Position numbers and translations under genes: made by a program
From: Puccinia triticina
Lineage: Eukaryota > Basidiomycota > Pucciniomycetes > Pucciniales > Pucciniaceae
Length of the DNA: 64,000 bases
Reading direction: 5' to 3'
NCBI RefSeq assembly: GCF_026914185.1
Contig: NC_070558.1
Span: 5,704,001-5,768,000, forward strand
Shown: positions 44,600-56,131 of the stretch, in pieces
Numbering within the stretch: position 1 is the stretch's first letter
Layout of the letters: each line of letters opens with the position of its first letter
The notes under the pieces: generated by a model
The model's database searches: none
The model's input: only the letters and a program-made list of their open reading frames with translations
What the model was told of the DNA's origin: nothing

Positions 44600-46448
44600 A
44601 AAGCCTCTGAATCACAAAACAAAAATTCAAGGGTTTCCCCTACAAATCTACAAAAATCACAAAAAAAATCAAGGTTTCCCCCTCTACAACTTCCAGAAAA
44701 AAACCAACAAGGGTTTTCCCTCTACAAATGCCAAACTCAAAAAAATCACAAAAAACCATTCAACCAGCCACCTAACATCAGCAAGCTGATGCACCGTGGC
44801 CCACCATCCATCCCTGTCTAGCAGGGTTAAAAAATGGTGAGAGGATGACCCCCAGCGCGCCGCATTGAGGGTATTATGCAAAGGGGGGCCAACGAGTTTA
44901 GCCCCTCAAACTGCGCAAGTGCAACAGCGGAGGGGGTGAGGACGAGCCGCCAGCTATAAGTGCAGTGGCAGAGAACGTCCTGGGGTTAAACAATCACAAC
45001 CCCCAGGTTTATATACCCCATCCAAAACCCCAGCCCTTGCCCAAATCCCCCTGGATACCATGGTCAACGACACCACCATCACACCGCTGCTTCATCTTGG
45101 ATCAAGCAACCCGCCCTTTGAGCCCTGCGCCATGCTCCCCGTTGTGGTGTTCTGTGCCTGTTGCAATGCCAAAAGGACATATGCAAAGGTATTGGGATAG
45201 TACAGTTACATACAGGTGGAACCCATTGCAAGAGGAGGAGATAATCTTACACAACAGTTACAACATTTACATACATACACCCTTTGGTCACCGCGGCGGA
45301 TTGGACGGAAGAATACACGACGTGGATACAAGGACGAGGGAGGAGGGAGGAAGGAGGACCAGAGAGAGGCTTTGACCCCCAAATCGTGGAAAGGAGGAGT
45401 ATTCTAGTTGGGTGCAGCGTGCATGGAAGGTGGCTTGGGTACATAGCAACGCATGACATCAGGCAGCGCAATATATGCAGGCAGATAAGGTGTACAAATA
45501 GTGTCACTGCAGCATAATTCCCTCATTGTTTGCGTGGCTGTGCAGTACAGGTGTACCTATGCTGTGCAACTGAGATCCCCTGCAGCTAAATTCCCTCAAA
45601 CACATTCCCCTGGAGCTAAAATCCCTCACTCTTCATTATAAAAGGAGCTCTTCTCCCCCCCATAATTTTTTTTTTTGACCATCAGCCTACAGATATTTGG
45701 TCACAGTAGTAGTTTAGTAGTAGTAGTTTAGCAGTATTAGTTTAGCAGTAGTAGTACTGAGTAGCGTAGAGTCAGTCAGTCAGTAGAGTGTTAGTGCAGT
45801 AGTAGAACCCACAATCATCAATCAACCAACCAACCAACCAACCAACCAACAACCAACCAACCAACAACCAACCAACCAACCAACAACCAACCAACCAACC
45901 AACCAACAACCCATTCTCCTCATTAGCATATTAGTAGTAGTAGTGGAAGTAGAAGTAGTAGTACAAATTATAACATCAACAACAGTAGAGGAACTTCACC
46001 ATAAAAAACCACGTTATCCTTAGTTATAACCGGTCTGAAAACACATTGAATTAGATATTTAGGTCTGATAGAGATTACTATATAAAAGTAAGAGCTATCT
46101 TGGAATCTGCCACATTTTCTTAAATATTGATTACAAGACTCTTGGTTATTTGCATAGTACTATTAGAGGGGCAGGTCTTTCAAACCACCCGTAGATTGTA
46201 ATAGCCTTTCAACCTATCATACAATTTATTTCCCCCTCAAAGGAACTTCGATTACCCATCCATCCCTGGAGTCCTACACCGTTGGCTAGACATCCACAAT
46301 AAACTCGACCTAACCAGGCAAGTCATTACTGTTTTCCCTTTCCCCTGCGCCACTCTCAACAGTTCTCATGACCAGCCCGGTGCAACTCAGTTTTCCTGAC
46401 CTTTACTCCTCGCGGTTATTGCCCTGTTAATCTGCTGAGTCTTCTTTG
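44600..46448. other. 5' non-coding part of Helitron H
   Basis: Contains the conserved 5' subterminal block (AAGGGTTTCCCCTAC, CAAACTGCGCAAGTGCAACA) to about 44960. From 45695 to 45965 there are GTAGTA and (ACCA)n microsatellites. No gene recognised. Confidence 0.6.
45695..45965. repeat. TAG and ACCA microsatellites
   Basis: GTAGTAGTTTAG-type trinucleotide repeats at 45704-45770, then (ACCA)n with ACA interruptions at 45825-45912, then AGTAGTAGTAG to 45962. Confidence 0.95.
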
Positions 46449-47648
46449 ATGGGAAGTCTGGAAGTGGAATCCACCAAAAACCATCACGGTGTGATGCCGG
46501 TGAGTCTTTCTCGAAATGCCCAAGATATCCACCACACCATCTCTCCTGACCCACTGTTGATCTTCATAGCACCCTCCAGCCCCACAGGACCAGTCCAGGG
46601 AGCCGAACAACTTCTCCCAAGTGAGCCACCCCAAGGTCATGAAGCTTTGCAGGATACTACTGAGCCAGCTTGGCTGGGAATACAGCTCCAGGTTGATTAC
46701 GTCATCGTCTTCTCCCTATCGCCGCTCCCCCATCAGCCCAAACTCAGGAAACAGGCCATCGACGACCGGGCGAGGCATAGGACCCAGCTCCTCGAGGAGT
46801 AGCAGCTGCTGGTCCAGAGGCTCAAGGCGGCCGGACTCTCAGCAACCAGCCGGCTGGGATCCAAAGCTTCAAACAAACTGCTCATCCTTGTCACCGCCTA
46901 TAACGAGACCAGGATCAAGGAAGAGATCCAGGCAGAGAGGTACATACATATATCTTATGGTCTGTAGACCGATCCCAGAGCCACCTCCTGACACCAGTCT
47001 GCCCCTCTTCTTAGGATTGCCGATTGGTTGCACGGGATCACCTGTGTCAAGCCTGAATCAGATCTGGCCTCCAGCTTCATCTCTCAGCCACACATGCCCG
47101 CCGACCAACTGCACCATCTATGCAACATCATCACCCGGGATGTCAAGCCAACCAAGAACAAATCACCCATCACAGCCCATCCCCACCGCCTGCTCGTCGG
47201 TGTCGCCGCCGGGATCATCCCACGACAGGCCCCCTTTGAGCACGTCTGCTCCATCTTCCCCCCGCACGACGTCGGCTTCAACAAGACCTGGCTGTCCCAA
47301 TGGAGCGACCGCTCCCATCTGACCATCCAAATCCCCGAGATCGAGCTGGACAGGATCAAGGAGATCTACGGCGAATTGATTGGCTACTACTTTGCCTTCC
47401 TCAACTTCTACTTCCAGGCACTCGTCTTCCCCACCCTCTTGGGCCTCCTCTTCTGGGCTACCGGCATGGCCTACTCGTCCATCTACTCCGTCAGCCTCGC
47501 TCTCTGGTCCATCATCATTGTCGAGATGTGGAAAGTTAAGGAGAAGCTCCTCGCCATCAAATGGAACGCTTTCAACTGCCACAAAGTCAAAAAGAAGTGC
47601 GTCAAATTCATCCCCAAACGGATCATCACACACTTCGTCACCCACAAT
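46449..47648 (+). pseudogene. Anoctamin/TMEM16 (Ist2-like) gene fragment, captured
   Basis: Two exons encode the N-terminal part of a fungal anoctamin, the TMEM16 membrane-protein family of lipid scramblases, ion channels and ER-plasma membrane tethers. The likely start is ATG 46449. Exon one reads QVDYVIVFSL and LVQRLKAAGLSATS, then NKLLILVTAYNETRIKEEIQ. A TAG at 46800-46802 breaks it. The intron is 46940-47014 (GTACAT...CTTAG). Exon two has VAAGIIPRQAPFEHV, FPPHDVGFNKTWLSQW, the family signature IEIDRIKEIYGE-like, a first membrane segment (YYFAFLNFYFQALVFPTLLG) and a second (YSVSLALWSIIIVEMWK). A MITE interrupts the sequence at 47649. Frame resumes after it for about ten codons (HKPVGYFPW) and is then lost by a 1-bp deletion. 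Most membrane helices are missing. Confidence 0.87.
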
Positions 47649-48056
47649 CAACGGTGGGTAGTTACGATAACAGTTACTATCAGTTTTTTTTCTCCTTCAG
47701 CCTTTAATTGAATATTCAAAACCACCTAATGATTTTTATCAGCTAGATCAAGAAGTCATAGCTCTCCTCTAATAATTGGTGAAATAATTTTGCATTTTTG
47801 TAAAAAGACTGCCTGGATATCCTTGATTACACTTCCAGTTTTTAGTTACTGGTTTTAGTTACTAGTAACTGCAAAATTTGACACGGAATAAGGGATATCA
47901 ATTTATTCTTTTGACAAAAATGGAAAATTCTTTCACCAATTTTTAGAGGAGAGCTCTGACTTCTTGATCTAGCTGACAGAACATTTTATTTGGTTCCTAA
48001 TTTTAAATTGAAGACCAAAGAAGAGGATTCATGGTTATCGTAACTACCCACCGTTG
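47649..48056. mobile_element. Foldback MITE (7-bp TSD family) inside the anoctamin fragment
   Basis: Termini CAACGGTGGGTAGTTACG and CGTAACTACCCACCGTTG with flanks CCACAAT and CCACAAG (6/7 match). 408 bp, inverted throughout. Removing it with one flank restores the anoctamin reading frame (THKPVGYF). Confidence 0.87.
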
Positions 48057-48063
48057 CCACAAG

Positions 48064-48949
48064 CCGGTCGGCTACTTCCCCTGGTGAAGAATTTGCTTTT
48101 CCTTCCCGTCAGAGAATCTCGTCACGCTATCAACAGATCTCTCGCAGATTTTGATATTCATTTGTTTTACTTTTTTCATGATGAATGTTTTCTAGGAAGA
48201 AATCCTGATGTCAGGCTTGTGGCTTGCCCGTCGGCATTAAAAATATTCAAGTTGAGTGTTGTGCTGTTCATTAACTATCACATTGTGTTCATAGGAGTAG
48301 TGGAAGATGCTACAGGTGAAACAAAATTACTTTTGCTTTATCAGACTGAGATCATCTGAGCATAACAAGGGAATGCAACAATGTGTAAAATGCAATTATC
48401 CAAGTCCATGACTCTGCAGCTTGTTTTATTTTATTTTATTTTTGAAGGTGTATTCTCATGAACATATCAGTTGGCTGCCTGGGGCGGGGTTGAGTTGGCG
48501 TGGGTAGTAATGATCATGAGATTCAGCACTTTCTCTCAAGTAGAGCAGACACTTACAGCAGTGCCGCGCTTGTCTTCCTTCTTCTTGCCCTCATGCAGCA
48601 GACTCGGCACGACGACAGAGTTCCGCAGGCGTCCATCTTTGAGTGCGCCCTGTTACTTCTTGATTCATTTGCGCTCTTCTTCCCTGGCCACCCTGCCAGT
48701 CGATTGACTCGCACAGTTTCTTGCCAGTTTTCCTGGTGGGAAGCGTGCTCTGCTGCTACTTGAGCCGGCCGGTCTGCATTCTTCTCCTTCTCCGCCAGCG
48801 CTTCCGGATCTTGATTGTTGTGCTTCTTCCATAGCTTCTTCATCATCGCCTTGATCTCCGCCTACTGCTTGCTGAAGTGCGCATTTTTTCAAGCGCTCCA
48901 ATCATAAATAAGGCTTTCAAAATTGAGACCCTTTTCAACCAATGAGCAA
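48064..48949. other. Interior of Helitron H between gene fragments
   Basis: The first 40 bp continue the anoctamin fragment. At 48550-48900 the minus strand reads AMMKKLWKKHNNQDPEALAE and similar charged text, which is protein-like but unrecognised and frame-broken. Confidence 0.45.
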
Positions 48950-49671
48950 TTTCATCAGTTTGAGACAATCAGCACCGCTGCTTTTATATAGGCTTTGAGA
49001 TCTCTCAACTCACCTTGAAATGTCGCATCCATACTTATGCTGTAATATCTTGACAAAAATCTTGAACTGATCAGATAGTGTCTGCTGAGATGACTCAACA
49101 AAGTCAATTGATCCTGATCAACTTTCAACAAGCCTCCAGCAAGGAAGCTACTGTGCTGAAATTTACCAGTTTGCTTGATCCCGACGGACATGTTTCCACT
49201 CTGATCAGACGCGAAGATCCAAGTGGTGGCATTGAGAGTCTTTTAGAGCAAGTTGTCCATGATTGCTTTGGGATCAACATGTGACTTGAGTTTAGCCACA
49301 GCGCCGGACTTTTGAGGACAAGCACAACACACACTGAAAGACAGCTCAGTGATCCCCCGTTGGCCAGAGTGCACAAGAGAACTGCTTGCAATGTTCCTTT
49401 GGCCCAAACTAATTTGCCATCCACAATCTTGATCAAGTAGTTCCTTTGCTGCTCTGCCATCAAGTACCTGTTTGATTTTCCCAAAAAGAAAAAAGCGGAT
49501 GTCAGATTGGCTCTCCTTGAGCATCATAGAATCAACACTATTTGATTTGACCAACATTATCCTTTGAGAATCAAGTTGTTCCCTTGGTGAATCTTGAAGG
49601 TCTAACTCACGCCCCTCTCCATGATCTAACCACTGGCAAAATTGTGAAAAATCATTGATCACACCCTTCAA
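48950..49671 (-). pseudogene. IQM-like (IQ-motif, conserved fungal) gene fragment, captured
   Basis: The minus strand contains, in order, FSQFCQWLDHGEGRELDL and SPREQLDSQRI, then after a plausible 88-bp intron (49468-49555) YLMAEQQRNYLIKIVDGKLV and WAKG, and after a frame change AIMDNLL, TTWIFASDQSGNMSVGIKQT, GKFQHSSFLAGG and LSHLSRHY. These match the pattern of a conserved fungal protein related to plant IQM calmodulin-binding proteins (WLDHGEG, YL-EER-YLVK, WIFV, GIKQTGKFQHSSFLAGG, LSPLSGHYR). A stop follows NLL, and the final motif has SRHY in place of SGHY. Function of the fungal family is poorly known. This is a decayed, captured fragment opposite in orientation to the anoctamin piece. 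Assigned from memory of family motifs. Confidence 0.65.
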
Positions 49672-50066
49672 ATTATTAGGTCAGTGCACATTTGACCGTG
49701 ACTTCTGCTGGTTTGCTCACATAGTGATGCTTGCTGGTTTCAGAAATTCATCAATTTGCCAGCCAAATTGGCTTGAGATTGTAATTTGAAACCTCAAATG
49801 CTCTGCTGGTTTGAAATTTTCCTGTTTCTGAAGACTTTCAAATGGGATCCATCCTAGCATGTTTCTTGCATTCTATGGTGGTCAAGCAAACCAGTTGTTT
49901 TCATTTCTGACTGGTACCAAGGATCTAGGTGAATATTGATCAAATAATTTGGGCCAGCCAGGGGAAATAAAGTGTGGCTAAACTTAGGGAGTAAGATATT
50001 ATGCAGCATGGGAGATGATGCAACTGATAATTGTACTTGCAACGGCGAAGCCGCCTTGGCCTCTAG
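49672..50066. other. 3' part of Helitron H
   Basis: Non-coding. A stretch near 49690-49800 (GCTGGTTT, CAGCCAAATTGGCTTG) resembles 20930-21005 in Helitron D, so it may be shared 3' subterminal sequence. The element ends with the terminal hairpin and CTAG at 50066. Confidence 0.55.
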
Positions 50067-50409
50067 TAAAAATAAAATCCAAGTTTATTAAAGACAGAGA
50101 AACACAGAAACAAAGATCAAGGGTTCCCCCTAAAAATTAACCAAATTAAAAAAAAAATGCAAGGGTTCCCCCTTTCAAAAAAACAAATCACAAAAACAAA
50201 ATCCAAACACCACAAACTGGACCCACTATCCATCCCTGTCTAGCAGGGTTTAAAATAGTGGGTGGATGACCCCCAGCGCGCGCAGTAAAGGCATTATGCA
50301 AAGGGGGGCCACCAAGTAGAGCCCCTCAAACTGTGCAAGTGCAACAGCTGAGGGGGTTGAGGACAAACCGCACGCTGGAATTACAGCGGCAGAGGATGCC
50401 TGGGGCAAA

Positions 50410-51428
50410 CAATACTACTCATCAGGCTTGATTAAATAGCCATTCAGACACAACAAACCTGCCCAACTTCTCCCCTCCAGCTCAACACCTCAACCCTGGT
50501 ACCCATTTTCAACCATTAGGCCGTCGCCAAGCTCCCTACACACAACGATCTTGCGCCACAATGGCCATTGCAGGCAAAAGCACTCAATTATGTAAGCATG
50601 AGCACAACAATGAACTCCTCCCAACTGTTGCATAACCTGACCAGACTATACTATTCTCTGACCACCGCTAGGCGGTGCCCTCGCCATTGGATGATCTCCC
50701 TGGGCGCTTTCGTTGCTCTCGCCAGGCTGGGGTGGTCAATCAACAAGTACTAACTCGGCGCCGAGGTAGCTTCAGTGGCTTGTTTGTTGTCTGGTCCCTC
50801 AATCTTCTACAATTGCTATGTGTATTATGGCTGACTTGATTTCTCTCATCCAACAGCTGTCTCGGCGACACAATGGTGGCGACCTCAATATTTTTTTCCG
50901 CCATTGTCGTTTTCTGTGGACCCGCCCGTCTGCCTCTGCCCCTCTATTGGGCCGCCTTTGCCCGTCTGCCCCTCAAACCATCTCTGGTTATCTGTCCGCG
51001 GGACTTCTTAGTCCCAAACCCACTCCGGTCCCGTTTCCGCAAGACTTCTTAGTCGTAGTATCTGTTTGACTCCGTTCTGCAAGGCTTCTTAGTCTTGAGA
51101 TCCGTTCCGGCTCCGTTCCGCAAGGTTCTAACCTCAACAATCCGTTCTACCTCCGGTCCTATCTGCCTATCAACTAACTCCGTTTGGTAGAGACTTCTCA
51201 GTCTTATTCTACACCGAACCCCTCCCTAGCATCTCATTCTCCAGCCAACCGGCTCCTCCGGCTCATCTGGTATTCCTGCTCAAAGAAATCCCGACTACAC
51301 ACAGGATGCAGCAAGAAAAACATGAGTGATTCTCTGACCAAAGTGCTGGCTACCACGAGGCGCGCATCAGAAATCTAGAAGCGGTGGTGCGCTTACTTTT
51401 AGCTTGAACAAGGACTGGCCAGCTCCCC
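50410..51428. other. Helitron I interior, no recognised gene
   Basis: A phrase CCGTTCYGCAAGRCTTCTTAGTC recurs three or four times between 50995 and 51150. Protein-like stretches occur but no family is recognised. Confidence 0.45.
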
Positions 51429-52187
51429 TTGGTCCCCTCTGGTACTTTCCGATACTCGATTCAGAGGGGCCTTGTACCGCTTTTATCCAGGACATCGGTG
51501 GACTCTTTGGAGTACAAATCGCAAGACGGGAGGCTTAAACGACACACTCATGCGGACACTCCGCCTAGTCAATCTTCATTGAGCAGGCCGTTCAGAATTG
51601 TGAGCTCCATGGATGACCCCGGCTCATCCAAGTCACCACAGCCCTCCTGCCCTCCACCCACTGCTACCCCAAGACTGAGCGTGTTCCTCTCTGAGATCTC
51701 CTCCTCCACGCCCTCCGCCACCCACTCCTCAGAACCTTCAAGGTCCAAGAAGCCGGCCGCGAAACCCCGAGGTCCTTCCTACATCTCAGATTCTTCAAGA
51801 TCGTCCATCTCCCCCAATCCTTGCCCCTGTTTTCCCTCCATCAGCACCAACGACTCCTACCCGCCTTCAGAAACATTTCACGTTCGTCCTGCTCCACCCG
51901 TCCCAACCATTGCCCCCTCAGCCCATCAACCATCTCCCAAACCAATCCCCATCAGCCCTTCCGGGCCCACTTCCGCACCCTCCCTCACCTCGCCAAAGGC
52001 ATCCTACTCTGGAAAAATCTCCTCGATGCCCTCCTCTGCCTGCTCCTTGAAACTGGTGCTGGTTGCGCATCCTGCCTCCCCTGCGCATCCCTCGCCTACC
52101 GTCCCCCTTCTTCCTCCGGGGCCCTCTCCAGCGACCCTTGGTTTGCCGCACCCGTTGACGCAGCCTGAAAATTCTCTCAATTGGTGA
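51429..52187 (+). other. Open frame rich in Pro and Ser, unrecognised
   Basis: A 252-codon frame with biased composition (repeated PSP, SSP, TPS) and no recognised domain. A second frame (51821-52168) is also open over half its length, a sign of C-rich composition. It could be a captured exon of a low-complexity host protein or chance. It is listed because it is long, but its reality as a gene is doubtful. Confidence 0.25.
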
Positions 52188-52831
52188 AACTGGTGTCAGG
52201 GTTGGCTGGGGAAGGGACTGCACTGAACCCCCTCAAGGTACATCATCAAGCAAATGTGATGTGCTCCACATTGCCACCAATTAGTATCAAAAATCAAAGA
52301 CTACAAAAAAACCTTTCAGTAAAAAAACTTAGTGGTTTGATTCTCATCCAAGTGTTAAATTTAATTGTATCCAAAAGCCCCCCATAGTGTTTTTGATAAA
52401 GCATGGAGAACTACTACTGCAGTTCTTATTGACCAGCCCTGTTTGACTATCATTTATTTTAACTTTGTTTCCTCCTTCCTCCTCTCACTTTTATGGAATC
52501 TGCACTCCAATAATGATATCTCACACTTGTTTGAAGTGTGTTCCTCATTGTGGTGATGAATTCAAACCTCTAGGATGAGCTCTGGCTGCCTTCCTTTTCA
52601 ATGAAATGCAGTCACAGGCGTCATATTCCTCACTTCTTGGGATAGCCTATATACTGCAGGAATTTCATTATGCTTTTCAATATAACAAATAGTTGATCTC
52701 TGCTGATCAGCATATACACAATGGCTTTATCATAAGATAACATCTTGCTGATCTAGCTGAGGAGGAATGGGGGGTAGGGGGGTGAGGGGAAAACCTTTGG
52801 TTTGCAGCGGCGTAGCCGCCTTGGCCTCTAG
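52188..52831. other. Helitron I 3' region
   Basis: No gene seen. Ends with the Helitron hairpin and CTAG. Confidence 0.5.
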
Positions 52832-52884
52832 TACAAACTAAATTATAACAAACAAAATACAAATCATAATTGAATAATTATATA

Positions 52885-53220
52885 GGGCCAGCCTAAAGGC
52901 ACGCCAAAAAATTCCCCAGCGCACGCCAAAAAGGCGTGCATTGAAGGTACACGCCAGGTTTGGATGGCGTGGCTGCCAGTCACGCCAAAATGCATGGCAT
53001 GTGAACTCCGCTTGTCCAAAATTTTGGCGTGCTCATCACAGTACTCCAAAAGATGTTTTTTAGAAGGTGTGCTCAGGTTACTTACTCCCCAGAATTGGTG
53101 TGTAATATGTGTGCACGCCAAACCTGACAAGCTTCTCCCGGGCACTCTGTGCTATTTTGGCGTACTCAAACATAAACGCCAAGCTGAAGATCACAGATCT
53201 TGTTCAAGTCCATCAAACCC
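52885..53220 (+). repeat. MULE left TIR and subterminal repeats
   Basis: The TIR is followed by many CACGCC, GGCGTG and TTTTGGCGTG words up to about 53180, probable transposase binding sites. A similar set lies at 62990-63150 near the right end. Confidence 0.85.
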
Positions 53221-53253
53221 AGGCACCCTCAAGACAAACCAGCACCATCCACA

Positions 53254-54046
53254 ATGTCAACCCCAAACCGGCCCACCACCACTACCGACAAAGCATCATC
53301 CGCTGGCGTCACGGTCCCTCCAGAGGTTTGGGAACAAATGCAAACTCTTCTGGCTCACTTTTCTCCACCAACCATTGCTTCATCCTTGGCTACAACCGTC
53401 ACATCACCGGCCCCAATGGTCAAATCACCCTCCGCTCAACTTGCTCCTGCTTCTTTACCTGGACCGGCATCAATTATGGAGGGCAAAGAAGATGATATGC
53501 CGGTCCAAGAAGATGGCATCCCGGTCCAAGAAGATGACATCCCGGTCCAAGACAAACCAGCACCATCCACAATTTCAACCCCAAACCCGCCCACCACCAC
53601 TACCAACAAAGCATCATCCGCTGGCGTCACGGTCCCTCCAGAGGTTTGGGAACAAATGCAAACTCTTCTGGCTCACTTTTCTCCACCAACCACCGCTTCA
53701 GCCTTGGCTACAACCGTCACATCACCGGCCCCAATGGTCAAATCACCCTCCGCTCAACTTGCTCCTGCTTCTTTACCTGGATCGGCATCAATTATGGAGG
53801 GCAAAGAAGATGATATGCCGGTCCAAGAAGATGGCATCCCGGTCCAAGAAGATGACATCCCGGTCCAAGAAGATGACACCCCGGTCCAAGAAGATGACAC
53901 CCCGGTCCAAGAAGAAGATATCCCGGTCCCGGTTGAATCATCCTCCCCATATCAACCCAGCAACCCAAGGATCCAGTCTCAAGTTGAACCTAGCTCCACA
54001 AGCATTGTGATAACCAACCTGAAAGGCTATAACTACCAAACAGGTG
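53254..54046 (+). CDS. MULE protein, first exon (repeat-rich N-terminus)
   Basis: Start ATG at 53254. The exon encodes about 264 residues, rich in Thr, Ser and Pro, then acidic. It contains an internal direct duplication of 318 bp (106 codons): the block starting KPAPST at 53233 recurs at 53551, each with VPPEVWEQMQTLLAHFSPP and a tail of seven-residue PVQEDD(I/T) repeats (three, then six). It ends LKGYNYQTG with a donor GTAAGT at 54047. The next exon joins in frame at 57519 (DPLDPPPLEKF). No known domain; the EVWEQMQTLLAHF helix may be a short interaction motif. The intervening intron holds Helitron E. Confidence 0.72.
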
Positions 54047-54782
54047 GTAAGTGAACTGTGTCTCTCATAAACCGCTTCAATCTAATATTGATATTTTATG
54101 AGTACTAGAGGCTAAGGCGGCTGCGCCGCTGCAGGTTCTACCTACAGTTTTGACACACCTGGTAAGCAATCATGCCTTAATGGGGACCCCGGTCTGAGGG
54201 GCACCCAGACCTTATAGGCCTATCTAACGTAATTTTTTTGCTTAATATCTTCACAATCAGACTTCTAATCATGACAGGTCTTTAGTTTCCAAACTCCTTG
54301 GTTTTTTAATTAGCATGAAGTATTAAGATTGGCTTGCCGCAATTTGCCCCACACAAATGACAATGTTTCAACATGACCCAACCACAAGAACCTCACTACT
54401 ATGATGCCTCCGTCCACCCATTCCCTTCGCGCAAATTTAACATAGCGGTATAGCCATTAACTAAGGATCTCAATTTGATTCTCAACCAGACAGTTAGAGA
54501 ACTATCCGACTCAAGTGAATCAATTGACCATCTGAAGTATCAGCAGTTTTGTTACCTAGGAGGTATGATTGATTCTCATCAAGAAGCATCAAGCCCGGCA
54601 TTTATGAATCCTCAACTTACGCGCTGGGAAATTCTTTGATCCTGATCTGCAGATCGCGTTCTCGAGGGATTTAGACATCTGATAAGCAAATACTCGCCAA
54701 ATACCATTCATTGTTGTAACCAATCTTCCCTTGATGTGGAAGTCAATGTCAAGCAAGTTCTCTTAGATTGACTAGAATAAAG

Positions 54783-55206
54783 CAACAATGGGAAGTTACG
54801 TTATCCAGTCCGCCTAGGTGTGATTTAGTTATCCAGTCCTCTTGGGTGTGAAATCCAACATAAATTGAATCTGTGGGTGTCAAAAGAAAGGCTGAATGTT
54901 GATTAACAGTATGGTCCCACTTTTTTTCAAATATACTCCTATTTTTGATGTTGAAATATCACTTTTGTGACCAAAAATCAGTTATCTGGGTAACTTAGAC
55001 CAGATAACTGATATTTGGTCACAAAATCATTATTTTAAGATCAAAAAGAGGATTTCCTTGGAATAAATTGGTGTCCATATTGTTAAACAACATTATACCT
55101 TTCTCTTGACACCCACAGATTCAATTTATGTTGGATTTTACACCACATACAACCGGATAACTGAATGACATCTAGGCAAACTGGATAACGTAACTTCCCA
55201 TTGTTG
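54783..55206. mobile_element. Foldback MITE, 424 bp (7-bp TSD family)
   Basis: Termini CAACAATGGGAAGTTACGTT and AACGTAACTTCCCATTGTTG, flanked by a perfect AATAAAG duplication (54776-54782 and 55207-55213). Inverted arms extend through most of the element (CAGTTATCTGG centre). Confidence 0.92.
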
Positions 55207-56131
55207 AATAAAGCCTCCTGCCTCTCCTGCGTCAACAAATCACTGCTCTATCACAATTACTAAGCCCTTCTGTACTATTGGAAGACCCTGGGACAAAACT
55301 CCAGCTGCTATTAGAGATGCAACCAGAGCTCGAGCGCACCATCGATCAAATTATATCTATTGTCAACACTGTCTTTCCGGAATTGGTATCTACAGCAAAT
55401 CGAGCCGATGATCAGCATCTTGGGAAATTGAAATCCTACAGGCTTCAGTACCTCAAAATTGCATTCCTTGACGATGAGGAGGGGTTCTTGACCAAATTGG
55501 GTCTAATTTCTTGTCGGGCCTATCGACTCATTCAAAAAATGAAGTTATCATCGAAGAAGCTAGCTCGGAGTAATTCGCATAAAATATACAGAAGTTGGCT
55601 GGACACTCACATACAATATGCATTACTTTCGATCAACTCCGCTATTGTATCGCTAAGTGGATCCGACCTTGACGTCGCCCCAGATTTTTGGCCAGCCGAG
55701 TTAAGTGCTATCGAGAGGAGGATATGGAGCATCACCGCCAATGCCAATCTACTGCTTACCATGGAGAGCAACGGCCAACTGGGCGCAAGGAGATTTACCC
55801 GCAAACCAGCCCTTCAGCTAGCCAAGTTATTGATACCAATAATGAAGCTATCCAGGATTTTTTTCCTCAAGACCTCAAAACGCGGGCTGAATTCAAAAGT
55901 CTCCTGTTCTTTACCAAGATGAGCTCGGTGCAAATCCAAACTCTAGCGGATTCCATTAAAATCGTCGATGGCGAACTCGACGACTTCTACTCTACATTGA
56001 ATGCAGACAATACAGACAACCTGGCTATAATTAGTCGCGAGCTCTTGGACACAGCCGCTAGACTGAAAAATTACTTAGACATTCCTATGGTTCTTCTGCT
56101 CTTTCATTTTGTTTGTGCAGTGGCTTTTTGA
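55207..56131 (+). pseudogene. Captured helical protein fragment, unrecognised (probably lineage-specific)
   Basis: A frame from 55278 to about 55830 reads KLQLLLEMQPELERTIDQII, VFPELVSTANRADDQHLGKL, SYRLQYLKIAFLDDEEGF and continues with a helical, charged text. After a frame change near 55800 it continues as VIDTNNEAIQDFFPQDLK, TRAEFKSLLFFTKMSSVQIQ and ISRELLDTAARLKNYLDIP. The two frames belong to one protein. I recall similar text from expanded hypothetical families of rust fungi but cannot name one. The frameshift and its location in Helitron E mark it as a captured pseudogene. Confidence 0.5.

Larger units (their letters stand above)
44588..50066 (+). mobile_element. Helitron H, carrying two host gene fragments
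   Basis: The 5' end TCCAAGTTTATTAAAGCC at 44588 follows A. The 3' end GAAGCCGCCTTGGCCTCTAG at 50066 precedes T, with the CGGC/GCCG hairpin. It is 5,479 bp, inserted in Helitron K. It carries an anoctamin pseudogene in sense and an IQM-like pseudogene in antisense orientation. No replication-initiator or helicase. Confidence 0.92.
50078..52831 (+). mobile_element. Helitron I
   Basis: The 5' end TCCAAGTTTATTAAAGACAG at 50078 follows A. The 3' end GTAGCCGCCTTGGCCTCTAG at 52831 precedes T; the hairpin is GCGGC/GCCGC. 2,754 bp, inserted in Helitron K only 11 bp from Helitron H. Confidence 0.92.

Noticed and set aside
51429..52187. Retrotransposon gag or a captured gene
   Set aside because: The Pro/Ser-rich composition alone is not evidence; no zinc knuckle or conserved motif is present.
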